Origin: Rhodococcus sp. P1Y
GTDB lineage: Bacteria; Actinomycetota; Actinomycetes; Mycobacteriales; Mycobacteriaceae
Direction: 5' to 3'
Length of the DNA: 64,000 bases
Assembly (NCBI RefSeq): GCF_003641205.1
Contig: NZ_CP032762.1
Coordinates: 4,526,001-4,590,000, forward strand
In this document: positions 7,682-16,773 of the stretch, one piece after another
How the letters are laid out: each line of letters starts with the position of its first letter
Position numbering within the stretch: position 1 is the stretch's first letter
Notes under the pieces: generated by a model
Database searches by the model: none
Told to the model about the DNA's origin: nothing
The model's input: only the letters and a program-made list of their open reading frames with translations
Position numbers and translations under genes: made by a program

Positions 7682-9118
7682 CTACCCCTCGAGCCATTTG
7701 GCCGTGGCGGCGTCGACTCGTCGATGCCGGTTTGCCGGAACCGACTCGGTCAGTGCCGCAGCGACGGCCTTTCTGGCGACGCCGACGGAGACCGACGGCA
7801 GCACGCCGTCGCATACCCCCAGCTCGAGAAGCGAGTGCGCGTCGATCCGTAGAGCGCGAGTCGCTTCGAGAGCGCGTGCGCGGTCGCGCCAGAGGATGAC
7901 GGCGGCCGCCTCGGGTCCGATCACGGAGAACACAGAATGTTCGAGCATCAGAAACGTATCCGTGTGGGCCAGTGCGATCGCGCCACCGCTGCCACCCTCT
8001 CCGACGCACACGGACACGCTCGCCGTCGACAACCTGTTCAGAGAGCGCAGAGTCCTGGCGATCTCTCGCGCTATTCCTCCCGCTTCCGATTCTTCCGACG
8101 GTTCGGCACCCGGGGTGTCCACCAGGGTCAGAACCGGCAATTGAAGCCGCGAGGCAAGATCGATCGCGCGTTGAGCAAGCGCGAACCCCGCCGGCGTCTG
8201 GCGCGCGCAGCCGTCGCCGTGCGCATGCCGGTCCATTGCGACGACCACACAGCGAACGCCACCGACCGTTGCAAGCCCGGCCCGCATCGACGGGTCCGAG
8301 CCCTTGATCTCGGTCCAGCTCTCGCACAACATGGCCGCCCACTCGAGGCCCGAAGGGCGAGCTTTGGCTCGTATATCAGCCATCGAGGGCGTATCCGGTC
8401 GGCCGACGGCGTGGACGTAATTCCCCAGTGGTGGGCGACCGAGGGGTAGTTCCAGAGGCATCTGTGCCCCACCGAGTGCGGCTGCCACCCAGTTCTGCGC
8501 TGCACCGGACGGGACTACAGCGTCGACCAGACCTGCTGCACAGGCAGATTCAGATGTATGGGAGGTCGCCGGCGGCCACGATCCTGTCATCTCCGCAACG
8601 ACACGAGGCCCCGCGAAGCCGACGACAGCATCACTTTCGGCCACCCGGAGATCGAGCAGCGACACCCAGGAGGCAAAGACTCCACCGGTGGTCGGTGATC
8701 GGAGATAACCCAGGGAAATCCGACCGCACGCGGCATGCTCCTCGATGGCAGCGACGACTCGGGGCATCTGGATCAACGACAGCATGCCCTCCTGCATCCG
8801 GGCTCCGCCCGTCCGCACGGACGCCACCACCGGCAGACGCTCCGCCGCGGCACGCCTGAAGGCTCGGGCCACCCGTTCGCCGACGACCATCCCCATGCTG
8901 CCGCCGAAGACGGTGAAGTCGCTCTCGATGATCGCGCACGCCGTTCCGCCGACGAAGCCCGCGCCGGTACGAACCGCTTCACCGGAGGAGCCGGCTCGCT
9001 CGGCCTCGTACCCGGGAAAGTCGAGCGGATTACCTCCCCGGAGATCAGCGTCCCACTCCGAGACCAACTGCGCGGGCGCTTCCTCGACGAATGCGTCGGG
9101 AGGTGTCGCCGTACTCAT
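7682..9118 (-). CDS. Acyl-CoA carboxylase carboxyltransferase (AccD-like)
   Basis: A 478-residue crotonase-fold carboxyltransferase with both halves of the carboxyltransferase domain. The first half has GGARMQEG (104-111) and the SPTTGG oxyanion turn (141-146); the second has DTPGAEP (334-340) and GEGGSGGA (373-380). It should move carboxyl from biotin to an acyl-CoA as part of a biotin-dependent complex. No biotin carboxylase or biotin carrier gene is in the window, so it must borrow subunits from elsewhere. It looks closer to actinobacterial AccD3-like proteins than to propionyl-CoA carboxylase beta subunits. Its ATG overlaps the stop of the preceding thiolase-fold gene by four bases. Confidence 0.85.
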   Translation of the reverse strand: MSTATPPDAFVEEAPAQLVSEWDADLRGGNPLDFPGYEAERAGSSGEAVRTGAGFVGGTACAIIESDFTVFGGSMGMVVGERVARAFRRAAAERLPVVASVRTGGARMQEGMLSLIQMPRVVAAIEEHAACGRISLGYLRSPTTGGVFASWVSLLDLRVAESDAVVGFAGPRVVAEMTGSWPPATSHTSESACAAGLVDAVVPSGAAQNWVAAALGGAQMPLELPLGRPPLGNYVHAVGRPDTPSMADIRAKARPSGLEWAAMLCESWTEIKGSDPSMRAGLATVGGVRCVVVAMDRHAHGDGCARQTPAGFALAQRAIDLASRLQLPVLTLVDTPGAEPSEESEAGGIAREIARTLRSLNRLSTASVSVCVGEGGSGGAIALAHTDTFLMLEHSVFSVIGPEAAAVILWRDRARALEATRALRIDAHSLLELGVCDGVLPSVSVGVARKAVAAALTESVPANRHRRVDAATAKWLEG

Positions 9119-10782
9119 GGAGATGACCTGAGAAGCATTGCGCTGCTTGGGGTCAAGCCCCCGCTGCTCACGACCGCGACGTGCGCACCGGACACCTGCC
9201 GCTCCCCCGCCTCGCCCCGCAATTGTGAGACGGCCTCGTAGAGCAGACCCATTCCATGGGTACGACCGTGTGACAGTTGGCCGCCGTTGGTGTTCAACGG
9301 CAGCAACCCGTCTCGTGCGATGTTGTGTCCGCCGTCCAAGAAGTCCTTGGCTTCGCCGATGCCGCAAAAACCGAGTGCTTCGATCCATGAGACGCAGTTG
9401 AAGGTGAATCCGTCGTACAGCTCGGCCACGTCCACGTCGCTGGGCCGCAAATCGGTACGTGACCACAGGTGTGCCGAGGGACCGAAAACCTGGGGCTCGT
9501 GGGTGGAGGTGCTCTGATCCCATTCGAGGCGTTCGATTATCTGCGTTCCGACGGCTTCGAACAACACGGGAGGTTTCGCCAGGTCGCGAGCTACGTCGAC
9601 GGCCGAAACCACGACGGCAACGGATGCATCGCACGGTACATCGCAATCGTTCAGACCAAACGGTGTGGTGATGGTGCGCGCGTTCAGATAGTCGTCCATC
9701 GTCAGCGGATCACGGTAGATGGCGGTGGGGTTGAGGGCGGCATTCGCGCGCTGATTCAGCGCGATCCAACCCAGTGTTTCGCGGGTCGTACCGTACTCGT
9801 GAAAATGTCGCTGAGCGGTCTGCGCCAAGGTATGGGCAGCTGACACGCCGCCGAACGGCATCGTCCACAGCATGGAACCACTTGCGCGACCGCTTCCAGA
9901 ACGCGCAATCCCGCCTTCGCGCATCAACGCGTCGTGACTCGACTGCCATACGGTTCTGAAGCACAGAACGTGTCGAGCCAAGCCCGACGCCACGGCGAGC
10001 ATTGCCGCAATCACGGACCCACCCGGTCCCGGAGTCTCACCCGCCCCGTTGTGCCACGTGGGGCGTATTCGCAAAACCGATTCCAGTGCAGTCACACCCC
10101 CTTCACTGTGGCCGCTGTCAGCCGATCCACCTGGATACGTGGACAAGCCGTCGATGTCGTCCAGGGTCAGGCCGGCATCGGCAACCGCACGTTCGCACGC
10201 TTCGATTGTCAGACTCAACGGATCGACCATCAATCGACGACCCATGGTGGAGGCACCGATTCCGCTGATGGCGACGGCGTCCTCGAACTTTTTCGTCGAC
10301 ACCATCGGTCGAACCAACTTGGGATAGTCCGCCGGGTCGATCTCGTCGGCCGGCAACGGACTCGGTTCGGGCTGCACCGCGGCGGGCGTGAACAGAGGGA
10401 GCCAGACATCCTCGTGGTGCTCGAACCGGACTTCCATCTGCATGCCGAGGACGAGTTCAGCAGCCTTGCTTTCGACCACCGACGTCGTCAGACGTACGCG
10501 GGGGTCCTCCTCGACAGCTACCTCACCGACGACATACGGGGGTGTGAGCCCAGGAAGCGCGAACCTGTGATTCTCGGTGAATCCGAACAGAGTCCCGCGA
10601 CCCGACAACACCCGTACCCCCAGGTCCCGACTGCGGCAATACGGACACATCGGCTTCGGTGGATGGATCAAAGACGAACAGGACCGGCAGTCCTGCAGCC
10701 GAAGTCGACCGTCCTCTCCCGAACGCCAGAAGAATTCTGTTTCGGGCGTGACAGCGGGAAGTGGGCGAGTTGCCGATGACAT
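9115..10782 (-). CDS. Fused DUF35 (OB-fold/zinc ribbon) - thiolase-fold protein, Ltp2-like
   Basis: A 555-residue fusion. Residues 1-135 are a DUF35 acyl-CoA-binding domain with a zinc ribbon (Cys32, Cys35, Cys46, Cys49) and an OB fold. From about residue 168 there is a thiolase-superfamily domain. The nucleophilic cysteine of thiolases is absent (a GPGGSVIAAM segment is there instead), and the C-terminal motif is NTNGGQLSHG. This pattern fits the Ltp lipid-transfer/retro-aldolase branch (Ltp2 with ChsH2) rather than a true thiolase. The tyrosine in LYDGFT is kept, but the tyrosine usual after GGxLS in Ltp2 is replaced by arginine. The start is set by AAGGAG before the ATG; the frame extends far upstream without a good site. 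Confidence 0.87.
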   Translation of the reverse strand: MSSATRPLPAVTPETEFFWRSGEDGRLRLQDCRSCSSLIHPPKPMCPYCRSRDLGVRVLSGRGTLFGFTENHRFALPGLTPPYVVGEVAVEEDPRVRLTTSVVESKAAELVLGMQMEVRFEHHEDVWLPLFTPAAVQPEPSPLPADEIDPADYPKLVRPMVSTKKFEDAVAISGIGASTMGRRLMVDPLSLTIEACERAVADAGLTLDDIDGLSTYPGGSADSGHSEGGVTALESVLRIRPTWHNGAGETPGPGGSVIAAMLAVASGLARHVLCFRTVWQSSHDALMREGGIARSGSGRASGSMLWTMPFGGVSAAHTLAQTAQRHFHEYGTTRETLGWIALNQRANAALNPTAIYRDPLTMDDYLNARTITTPFGLNDCDVPCDASVAVVVSAVDVARDLAKPPVLFEAVGTQIIERLEWDQSTSTHEPQVFGPSAHLWSRTDLRPSDVDVAELYDGFTFNCVSWIEALGFCGIGEAKDFLDGGHNIARDGLLPLNTNGGQLSHGRTHGMGLLYEAVSQLRGEAGERQVSGAHVAVVSSGGLTPSSAMLLRSSP

Positions 10783-10808
10783 TGTTGCTCCTTGGGACTG
10801 GTCGAGTC

Positions 10809-12278
10809 TCACATCAGGCGACGCATGAGTTTTCCGGTGTCGGTTCGCGGCAGTTCGTCTCGAAACACCACTCCATCCGGAGTCTTCGACGATCGCAACC
10901 GTGCCCGAACCCAGTCTTTGACCTCGTTTTCCGTCAGCGACATTCCCGGATACGTCACCACATGGGCGACGATGCGTTGACCCCACTCCGCGTCCTCGAC
11001 GCCGACTACACCCGCATCCATTACGGAGGGGTTCGCGACGATGACCTCTTCGATCTCGGCAGGTGCAAGGTTCTCGCCGCCTCTGATGATGGTGTCGTCC
11101 ATTCGTCCTTCGACGAATACGTATCCCGCGTCGTCCAAGTACGCCAGGTCGCGAGTGTGAAACCACCCGTCCGAGGACAGCAAACTGCCTTTGCCCCGGT
11201 ATTCACCCGACACCTGCGGGCCACGCACGCGCAGCTCCCCACGTACGTACGGCGCACATTCGACGTCGTTCTCGTCGAACACGCAGATGGTCACTCCCGG
11301 TACTGGACGACCGACGGAGCCCAGGCGAGCCCGCACAGCGGGATCGTCGGTTGCGAACGCGGCCCGGTGATCGTCGGGTCCGAGCAACGCAATGGTCGAC
11401 GCAGTTTCGGTCAGTCCGTAGGCGTTGACGAAGCCCGTGTTCGGGAAGGCTTCCAGCGCTTGTTCGAGGACACTTACCGGCATCCGCGCGCCCCCGTACG
11501 ACATCGACACGACGGGCGGGGCCTTCTGATCGTATTCGACGAGGTAGTCGCAGATTCGCGACAGCATGGTGGGCACGAGCATGGCGTGAGTGACGCCCTC
11601 CGCATCGGCCATGTCCAACCACGCCTCCGGGTCGAATCGATCCAGGTAGACGAGGCGACGCCCTGCGTACACATTGGACAGCAGATTCGCCACTGCAGCG
11701 ATGTGATAAGGAGGGACGCTGACCAGGTTCGCCTGGTCGGGTCCGGCCGATGCGAACTCCACCGTGCCCAGAATGTACGAGGCGAGGTGACGGTTACGAA
11801 GTACCGCTGCCTTCGGTGCCGACGTCGTGCCACTCGTGTACAGCAGAACTGCCGTCGACTCAGGGTCTACGTCGCGAGCCTCGAGCGGTTCGGCCGTAGC
11901 TACCTGGTCGAGCCATTGCTGTCGTGTCAGCGTCTTTCCGGTCGACCGAATACGCCCGGGTTCATCTGCGATGATCAACGGCCTGTCGAACTCGGCGATG
12001 AGCTCGGCGAGCTTGTCGTCGGCCAGTCGGTAGTTTAACGGCACGAATGGGATACCGAGGCGCGCCGCCGCAAACAGTGCAACGGGCATGGCAATTCCGT
12101 TCACACCGACGAACAGGATGGCATCGGCATTCTGTTCGGCAGCGACCGTCGCGCCACCTGCGGACCACGAAGCCAGGTCACCGTAGTTCATCCGTCGAAC
12201 ACGCTCGGAGCATTCGACCACCGCCGTATCGTGCGGCCAGGTAGCGCTGGCCATCTCGAGTAGCATTGCAACGTTCAC
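10809..12278 (-). CDS. AMP-dependent acyl-CoA synthetase/ligase
   Basis: A 489-residue adenylate-forming enzyme that activates a carboxylic acid as its CoA thioester. It has the P-loop LLYTSGTTSAPK, the YGLTET motif and the C-terminal TGK lysine motif (TDTGKLMRR). The GTG start was chosen because GGAG lies eight bases upstream; the next ATG is four codons later. It ends 26 bp before the DUF35-thiolase fusion, in one leftward operon with the hydrolase and the carboxyltransferase. The substrate is unknown. Placement suggests it supplies the CoA ester used by its neighbours. Confidence 0.92.
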   Translation of the reverse strand: MNVAMLLEMASATWPHDTAVVECSERVRRMNYGDLASWSAGGATVAAEQNADAILFVGVNGIAMPVALFAAARLGIPFVPLNYRLADDKLAELIAEFDRPLIIADEPGRIRSTGKTLTRQQWLDQVATAEPLEARDVDPESTAVLLYTSGTTSAPKAAVLRNRHLASYILGTVEFASAGPDQANLVSVPPYHIAAVANLLSNVYAGRRLVYLDRFDPEAWLDMADAEGVTHAMLVPTMLSRICDYLVEYDQKAPPVVSMSYGGARMPVSVLEQALEAFPNTGFVNAYGLTETASTIALLGPDDHRAAFATDDPAVRARLGSVGRPVPGVTICVFDENDVECAPYVRGELRVRGPQVSGEYRGKGSLLSSDGWFHTRDLAYLDDAGYVFVEGRMDDTIIRGGENLAPAEIEEVIVANPSVMDAGVVGVEDAEWGQRIVAHVVTYPGMSLTENEVKDWVRARLRSSKTPDGVVFRDELPRTDTGKLMRRLM

Positions 12279-12322
12279 GTCACGTTCTCCAGTTTCAGAT
12301 TTTCGGTCGGATCGGTGGGAGA

Positions 12323-12628
12323 TCAGTCCGAAGCGGGCAAGGGCTTGGGGACCTTGACCTGCAACGAACTGTCGGCCAAAGTCAGGTTTCCGTTTCCGCC
12401 TGTGACGCAAAGCAACTCGATCGTCCCCGCCTCGTCCTCGTAGCGTTTGCCGATGAGCACCTGGGGGCCGTCGCTCGACGGCGCTCCGGCCGTGACGTCT
12501 TCGCCTTCGCGCGCGAAGGCGTGACCGTCACACATGACGTCGCCAATCCCGGCGTCAGCGCGAACAACGACGAACTGCACGGTCGACACCTGGCTTCGTA
12601 GGCGCTCACCGGTCTTGTAATCAGGCAT
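12323..12628 (-). CDS. Conserved small protein of unknown function next to acyl-CoA ligase
   Basis: A 101-residue soluble protein without signal peptide or membrane segment. It starts at an ATG that overlaps the end of the hydrolase gene by eight bases. Visible features are a LLCVTGGNG segment and a C-terminal end LPASD. I recall similar small proteins ending in LPSSD or LPASD beside ligase and acyl-CoA genes in actinobacteria, but I know no function for them. Position between hydrolase and ligase suggests an accessory or binding role in the same step. No catalytic motif is recognisable. Confidence 0.7.
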   Translation of the reverse strand: MPDYKTGERLRSQVSTVQFVVVRADAGIGDVMCDGHAFAREGEDVTAGAPSSDGPQVLIGKRYEDEAGTIELLCVTGGNGNLTLADSSLQVKVPKPLPASD

Positions 12629-13508
12629 TGAAGATCTCCATCTCTGTGTGTTCACCGCTGATGCGGTCGTGCGTCAGCAAGCATTCTTCGACGAACGCGA
12701 TTGTCGTCAGGTGGTAAGCGAGCGCCGAAATACCGAGACTCGTGTTGTGGCCCGATTGATATTGCTCGTGCGTCACTACGCGCTCGGATCGCACGAACAG
12801 GTTCGCCATGGCGCTGAGACCAGCGGGCGGTTCTTGCCACCAGAACTCATGGTCTCCGAGGCTTATTCGAACCGGCACAGAGATTTCGGGCGCCAGAACG
12901 GCGAACTCCGTCGGCCAGGTCGACGCATCGACTCCCTCGAACGCGGGTGCGGAACTCAGCACTCGGGATCGTCCTTCGTAGAGATACGCGGGCTCCCACA
13001 ACAGGTTTCGCAAACCACTTCGTTCACCCCCTTGCCGTGCTGCTCGACGAGCCGAGTGGGCGCGAGCGTTGAGCTCTACGCCCGTGCCGGCGATCTCGAG
13101 ACCCAGAATGGCGGAACCCCGGGGATCCGCTGCCATTCGCATCGCCAGAACACAGCCCTGGGAATGCCCGAGCAGGAACAACCCTGCGCCCTTTTCTCGG
13201 TGCTTCAACACTTCGTGCAGGCCGGCAAAAGTCATGTCCACCTGGCGCGCGGGGCTGACATCGTCACCCATCATCCCGCGCGACGCACCGTACCCGGGGC
13301 GATCCGGCGCGACCACGGTCAGCCCCAGGGCAGCGCCCAGACGGAGCAATGAGTGCCGCGGGTGGCCCGGTGCGTCGTAGTATTCCGGAGTAGTCGCTCC
13401 GCCATGCAAAGCCACGATCACAGCTCGAGGTTCCTCGGCAACCGAGATCAGTCCGGACATAGTCGCCCCCTCGATCTTCACCTCGAAGGGCTGCGGCGGT
13501 CCGATCAT
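12621..13508 (-). CDS. Alpha/beta hydrolase
   Basis: A 295-residue alpha/beta hydrolase with the oxyanion HGG motif (35-37), the nucleophile elbow GHSQG (Ser116) and a likely catalytic His in the GHNTS segment near the C-terminus. It probably cleaves an ester, lactone or thioester. Two starts are possible, GTG at 13511 and the adjacent ATG at 13508; the ATG is five bases after AGGGG and is preferred. It is the first gene of the leftward operon hydrolase, small protein, ligase, DUF35-thiolase, carboxyltransferase. The promoter region contains a TGAAC-type palindrome. Confidence 0.85.
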   Translation of the reverse strand: MIGPPQPFEVKIEGATMSGLISVAEEPRAVIVALHGGATTPEYYDAPGHPRHSLLRLGAALGLTVVAPDRPGYGASRGMMGDDVSPARQVDMTFAGLHEVLKHREKGAGLFLLGHSQGCVLAMRMAADPRGSAILGLEIAGTGVELNARAHSARRAARQGGERSGLRNLLWEPAYLYEGRSRVLSSAPAFEGVDASTWPTEFAVLAPEISVPVRISLGDHEFWWQEPPAGLSAMANLFVRSERVVTHEQYQSGHNTSLGISALAYHLTTIAFVEECLLTHDRISGEHTEMEIFNA

Positions 13509-13554
13509 CACATCCCCTGTCGAAACGCACTCGGGAACGCTCCGCTCAGTATCG

Positions 13555-13568
13555 TGAGCGGACGTTCA
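13555..13568. promoter_or_regulatory. TGAAC palindrome variant, copy 4 (candidate TetR operator)
   Basis: TGAGCGGACGTTCA matches TGAAC-N4-GTTCA with one half-site mismatch. It sits in the 115-bp divergent region between the hydrolase operon and the SDR gene and could control both. Confidence 0.48.
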
Positions 13569-13623
13569 TTTTTTTGTACTCTAACACCGAGAAGTGGCGT
13601 GAACCACAGAAAGCGGGAAACGA

Positions 13624-14379
13624 ATGTTTCGATTGGATGGCAGGACCGCGTTGGTCACCGGGGCAGGCCGAGGCGTCGGTGCCGAAATCGCCCTGGTGCT
13701 TGCTCAGCAGGGCGCCCACGTGGCTATCAACGACATCGACCGGGGTCGAGCAGAGGATTCTGTATCGCGAATAGAGGCCGCCGGCGGGCGAGCGGCCGCC
13801 GTCGTCGCCGATGTCACCGATGCGGGTGCAGTACGCGCGATGGTGGCCCAGGTGGCAGCTGAACTGGGACCCATCGACATTCTCGTCAACAATGCAGGGC
13901 TGCCCGCGGACGGCATGAGGATGCTTCGGTTCGAAGAAAGCACACCGGCGGACTGGGAGGCTGTGCTGCGCATCAATGTTTACGGCGTACTGCAGTGCAG
14001 CCATGCAGTTCTCGCCGGAATGAGACAACGCGGATGGGGTCGAATCGTCACCATTTCGTCCGATTCCGGGCGTACGGGCGAGGCTCGCATGGCGGTGTAT
14101 GCAGCATCGAAGGCCGCGGGAGCAGGCTTCACCAGGTCCCTCGCGAAGGAAGTCGGTCCGGACGGAATAACCTGCAACACAGTGTCTCTGGGGACGATTC
14201 AACCTCCGGGAACAGCTACCGACGACGAGCGGCTGGCGACGCACCGTCGGCGCTACCCGACCCGCCGACTCGGCACTCCCGGCGACGTCGCCGCGACCGT
14301 CCTGTGGCTGGCGTCCGATACCGGTAGCTGGATCACCGGACAGACGATCCCGGTCAACGGCGGATACGCCACCAGCTGA
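13624..14379 (+). CDS. SDR family oxidoreductase
   Basis: A 251-residue classical short-chain dehydrogenase. It has the cofactor motif TGAGRGVG (12-19), NNAG (89-92) and catalytic residues Ser145, Tyr159 and Lys163. The C-terminus ends in the usual GQTIPVNGG segment. It may act on a hydroxyl or keto group of an acyl-CoA or ring intermediate, but the family is too broad to say. Its promoter is shared with the divergent hydrolase operon. The 3' end faces the acyl-CoA dehydrogenase gene only 15 bp away, with no hairpin visible between. Confidence 0.9.
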   Translation: MFRLDGRTALVTGAGRGVGAEIALVLAQQGAHVAINDIDRGRAEDSVSRIEAAGGRAAAVVADVTDAGAVRAMVAQVAAELGPIDILVNNAGLPADGMRMLRFEESTPADWEAVLRINVYGVLQCSHAVLAGMRQRGWGRIVTISSDSGRTGEARMAVYAASKAAGAGFTRSLAKEVGPDGITCNTVSLGTIQPPGTATDDERLATHRRRYPTRRLGTPGDVAATVLWLASDTGSWITGQTIPVNGGYATS

Positions 14380-14394
14380 CCGAGATCACCCCGA

Positions 14395-15567
14395 TCATCC
14401 GATTTTCGGCGGGCGCGGCAGCTTCAACATGTGCTGTGCCACGATGTTGCGGGCAACATCCGTCGTGCCCCCGTAAATCGCGGTACCTTGTGCGAACCTG
14501 TTACCCCACTCCAGGATCCCATCTTCGACAGCCCCTTGGGCGCCGCGCGGCAGCAGCGCGTCGGGACCGACGAGGTCCAAGATGTCTGCCGATCGCTCGA
14601 TCAGCTTTTCGGAGGAGATGACCCTCCCCATCGGCCCGGGAGCGTTACGAATCGTCTCGACATCCAGTGCAATTTCCGCCAACTGGACACGCACCTCGGG
14701 CTTGTCGAAATGGACGATGCCCTCGACGTCGGGCGTCTTCGCCCACCGCACCGCGTGAAACAGCAGCTTCCGCAGTGCTGCTTCGTACGGTGCGCCGCCG
14801 TTGATTTCGGCCAACCCATCGGCAGCCTTGACGCCGTGTTCCGAATCGAGCGGTGCACTCATCACCGCCCAGCCCTGGTCCACCGGCCCCAAACGATGAT
14901 CGTCGTCGATGAAGACGTTGTCGTAGAAGACAGCATTGGTGCGCTCGCCGCCCAGGGTCGCGATCGGCTGAATCTCCACGCCGGGCCCATCGAGCGGCAC
15001 GAGGAAGATAGTGATGCCGCGATGCTTGGGCACGTCGGGGTTGGTTCGGGTGACCAACATGCTGTATTGGCAATTGTGAGCGCCGGTCGTGAACATTTTG
15101 GCGCCGTTGATGACCCAGCCACCGTCCACCCGAGTCGCCTTGGTTCGTACACCCGCAAGGTCGGATCCGCCGTCGGGCTCGGTATAGCCGAGACAAATCC
15201 TGATCTGACCCGATGCCACGCCGGGCAGAACTTTTTCCTTCAGCTTCTCGCTGCCGTTCGCGCGAACGACTGCGACAGTCATACTCGTCGTTGACAGCGT
15301 TACGTGGGGTGGATCACGTCGGTCCATCTCGAGCTTGAGAAGGCGCTGACGCAGCGCGTCGAGCTCGGCGCCACCTTCGTCGAGCGACCAGGCAGGCGTC
15401 AGCCAACCGCGTTTTCCCATCGCCTCGTGCAAATCGTTGTTGTAGCCGGATCCGGTCCGGTGTTCTTCTTCGTAGACCTCGTCTGTGGCGTGCTGGTCGA
15501 AGAAATCGTTGACCTCGATCCAGAAGTTGCGTAATTCGTCGTCGAGCTCGAAGGCACTGAAATCCAT
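14395..15567 (-). CDS. Acyl-CoA dehydrogenase, larger subunit of a pair
   Basis: A 390-residue FAD-dependent acyl-CoA dehydrogenase with the family segment LGYTEPDGGSDLA and the C-terminal YGGTTDVARN variant of the usual YGGTSE motif. The ATG follows AAAGGACG. It lies 25 bp downstream of a shorter acyl-CoA dehydrogenase gene (352 residues). Adjacent unequal dehydrogenase genes in actinobacteria often encode alpha2beta2 enzymes for bulky side-chain CoA esters, so a heteromer with the neighbour is likely. Substrate unknown. Confidence 0.9.
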   Translation of the reverse strand: MDFSAFELDDELRNFWIEVNDFFDQHATDEVYEEEHRTGSGYNNDLHEAMGKRGWLTPAWSLDEGGAELDALRQRLLKLEMDRRDPPHVTLSTTSMTVAVVRANGSEKLKEKVLPGVASGQIRICLGYTEPDGGSDLAGVRTKATRVDGGWVINGAKMFTTGAHNCQYSMLVTRTNPDVPKHRGITIFLVPLDGPGVEIQPIATLGGERTNAVFYDNVFIDDDHRLGPVDQGWAVMSAPLDSEHGVKAADGLAEINGGAPYEAALRKLLFHAVRWAKTPDVEGIVHFDKPEVRVQLAEIALDVETIRNAPGPMGRVISSEKLIERSADILDLVGPDALLPRGAQGAVEDGILEWGNRFAQGTAIYGGTTDVARNIVAQHMLKLPRPPKIG

Positions 15568-15592
15568 CAGGTCGTCCTTTCGGGATGTTGCG

Positions 15593-16651
15593 TCAGATGT
15601 GAGGGGCCCAGGGCAGCGACTCGGCAATGATCTCCAGGTCCGCGGATGGTCGCTGACCGAGAAGTGCCCACCCCTTGGCGCGACGGAAGTGCAATGTCAT
15701 GTCCGACTCGTTCGTGAACCCGAATCCGCCCTGCACGTGGATTCCGACGGTCGCCGACTTCACAGCCGCCCTCGAGGCCGCGAGGAATGCCATCGAAACG
15801 AGTGCGGGATCGGACTGCGGCTCGTGTTCTTCGTACCACGCTGCTTTTCGGACCAGGTTTCTCGAAGCCTCCATCAGCGTCGCGGCGTCGACGAGGGAAT
15901 GCGAGATGGCCTGGAACGTGCCGATGAACTGACCGAATGCTTGTCGACTGCTGGCGAAGTCGACGCCCATTGCCACCGATGCCGACGCGGAACCGGCCAG
16001 CGCCGAACCGGTCAACAACTTCCACGTGCGCAGGGCTTCGGCATAGGTCTTCAGCGCCTCGTCACCGCTTGCGAGGACGATGCGCTCGCCGCCGAATGCG
16101 GTCAGTCGTGCGAGTGGTGCGCCTGCCAAGTTCGGCAAGATTTCCGGCACGCCTACACCTCGGACAGCAATCAAATCGTCGCCACTGAGTGCGAGCACCA
16201 AGTCTGCGACCGCGCCGGCTGGTACCGCCTGGTCGAGAAGTTTGTCGGCGCGGTGCAGCGCAACTGTTCCGGTGGTCTTGCCGGCAAGAACCTCGGCGAG
16301 AAGCTCGTCTGCAGCGTTCCCTCCGACGGATGCCAGCATCCGGGCAGCGGTGATCGCCTCGATCAGCGGTATCGGTGCCAGGGTGCGCCCGTACTGCTCG
16401 GCCACGAGCGCCAGGTCGATCAACGTCGCGCCGTCACCGCCGCGCTCTTCTGCCACTGCCATGGTGACGACACCGGTCGCGAGCGCCTTCTTCCACAAGC
16501 TCGGGTCGAAGCCCAGCGGTTCTGCAGCACGTACGACCGAGCTGGGACACAGTGCCGTGAAGAAGTCCTCGAACGTTTCTCGCACCGCCTCCTGCTGCTC
16601 ATCGAGCGAGTAGTCGTTGCGCCGCACACTCAATTGCTGCGATTCCGCCAC
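15593..16651 (-). CDS. Acyl-CoA dehydrogenase, smaller subunit of a pair
   Basis: A 352-residue acyl-CoA dehydrogenase-fold protein, shorter than the usual 380-400. The middle domain lacks the strong substrate/FAD motifs seen in its neighbour, while the C-terminal helical part (QAISHSLVDAATLMEASRN and an IHVQGGFGFTNESD segment) is clear. It probably pairs with the following 390-residue protein, each contributing part of the FAD site, as in FadE heterotetramers. The GTG start has AGGA 13 bases upstream, which is not ideal. It leads a two-gene leftward operon with two TGAA-type palindromes in front. Confidence 0.85.
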   Translation of the reverse strand: MAESQQLSVRRNDYSLDEQQEAVRETFEDFFTALCPSSVVRAAEPLGFDPSLWKKALATGVVTMAVAEERGGDGATLIDLALVAEQYGRTLAPIPLIEAITAARMLASVGGNAADELLAEVLAGKTTGTVALHRADKLLDQAVPAGAVADLVLALSGDDLIAVRGVGVPEILPNLAGAPLARLTAFGGERIVLASGDEALKTYAEALRTWKLLTGSALAGSASASVAMGVDFASSRQAFGQFIGTFQAISHSLVDAATLMEASRNLVRKAAWYEEHEPQSDPALVSMAFLAASRAAVKSATVGIHVQGGFGFTNESDMTLHFRRAKGWALLGQRPSADLEIIAESLPWAPHI

Positions 16652-16684
16652 CGAAAGTCACCATCCTCAGTATCTTCAAACTTA

Positions 16685-16698
16685 TGAATACCGATTCA
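16685..16698. promoter_or_regulatory. TGAAT-N4-ATTCA palindrome, copy 5
   Basis: TGAATACCGATTCA is a perfect palindrome of the same geometry as the TGAAC sites, with C/G changed to T/A in the inner position. It lies just upstream of the leftward acyl-CoA dehydrogenase pair. Confidence 0.48.
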
Positions 16699-16773
16699 AT
16701 CAGATGAAGAGCCTGATCGACATGGGTTTCAGGCTATTCGCCGAAACCGACGCCATTGATCCCGGCAAGACTG

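Noticed and set aside
10761..12038. 425-codon open frame on the plus strand opposite the acyl-CoA ligase
   Set aside because: It is an antisense shadow of a gene with clear ligase motifs, and its translation is Arg/His-rich with no recognisable domain.
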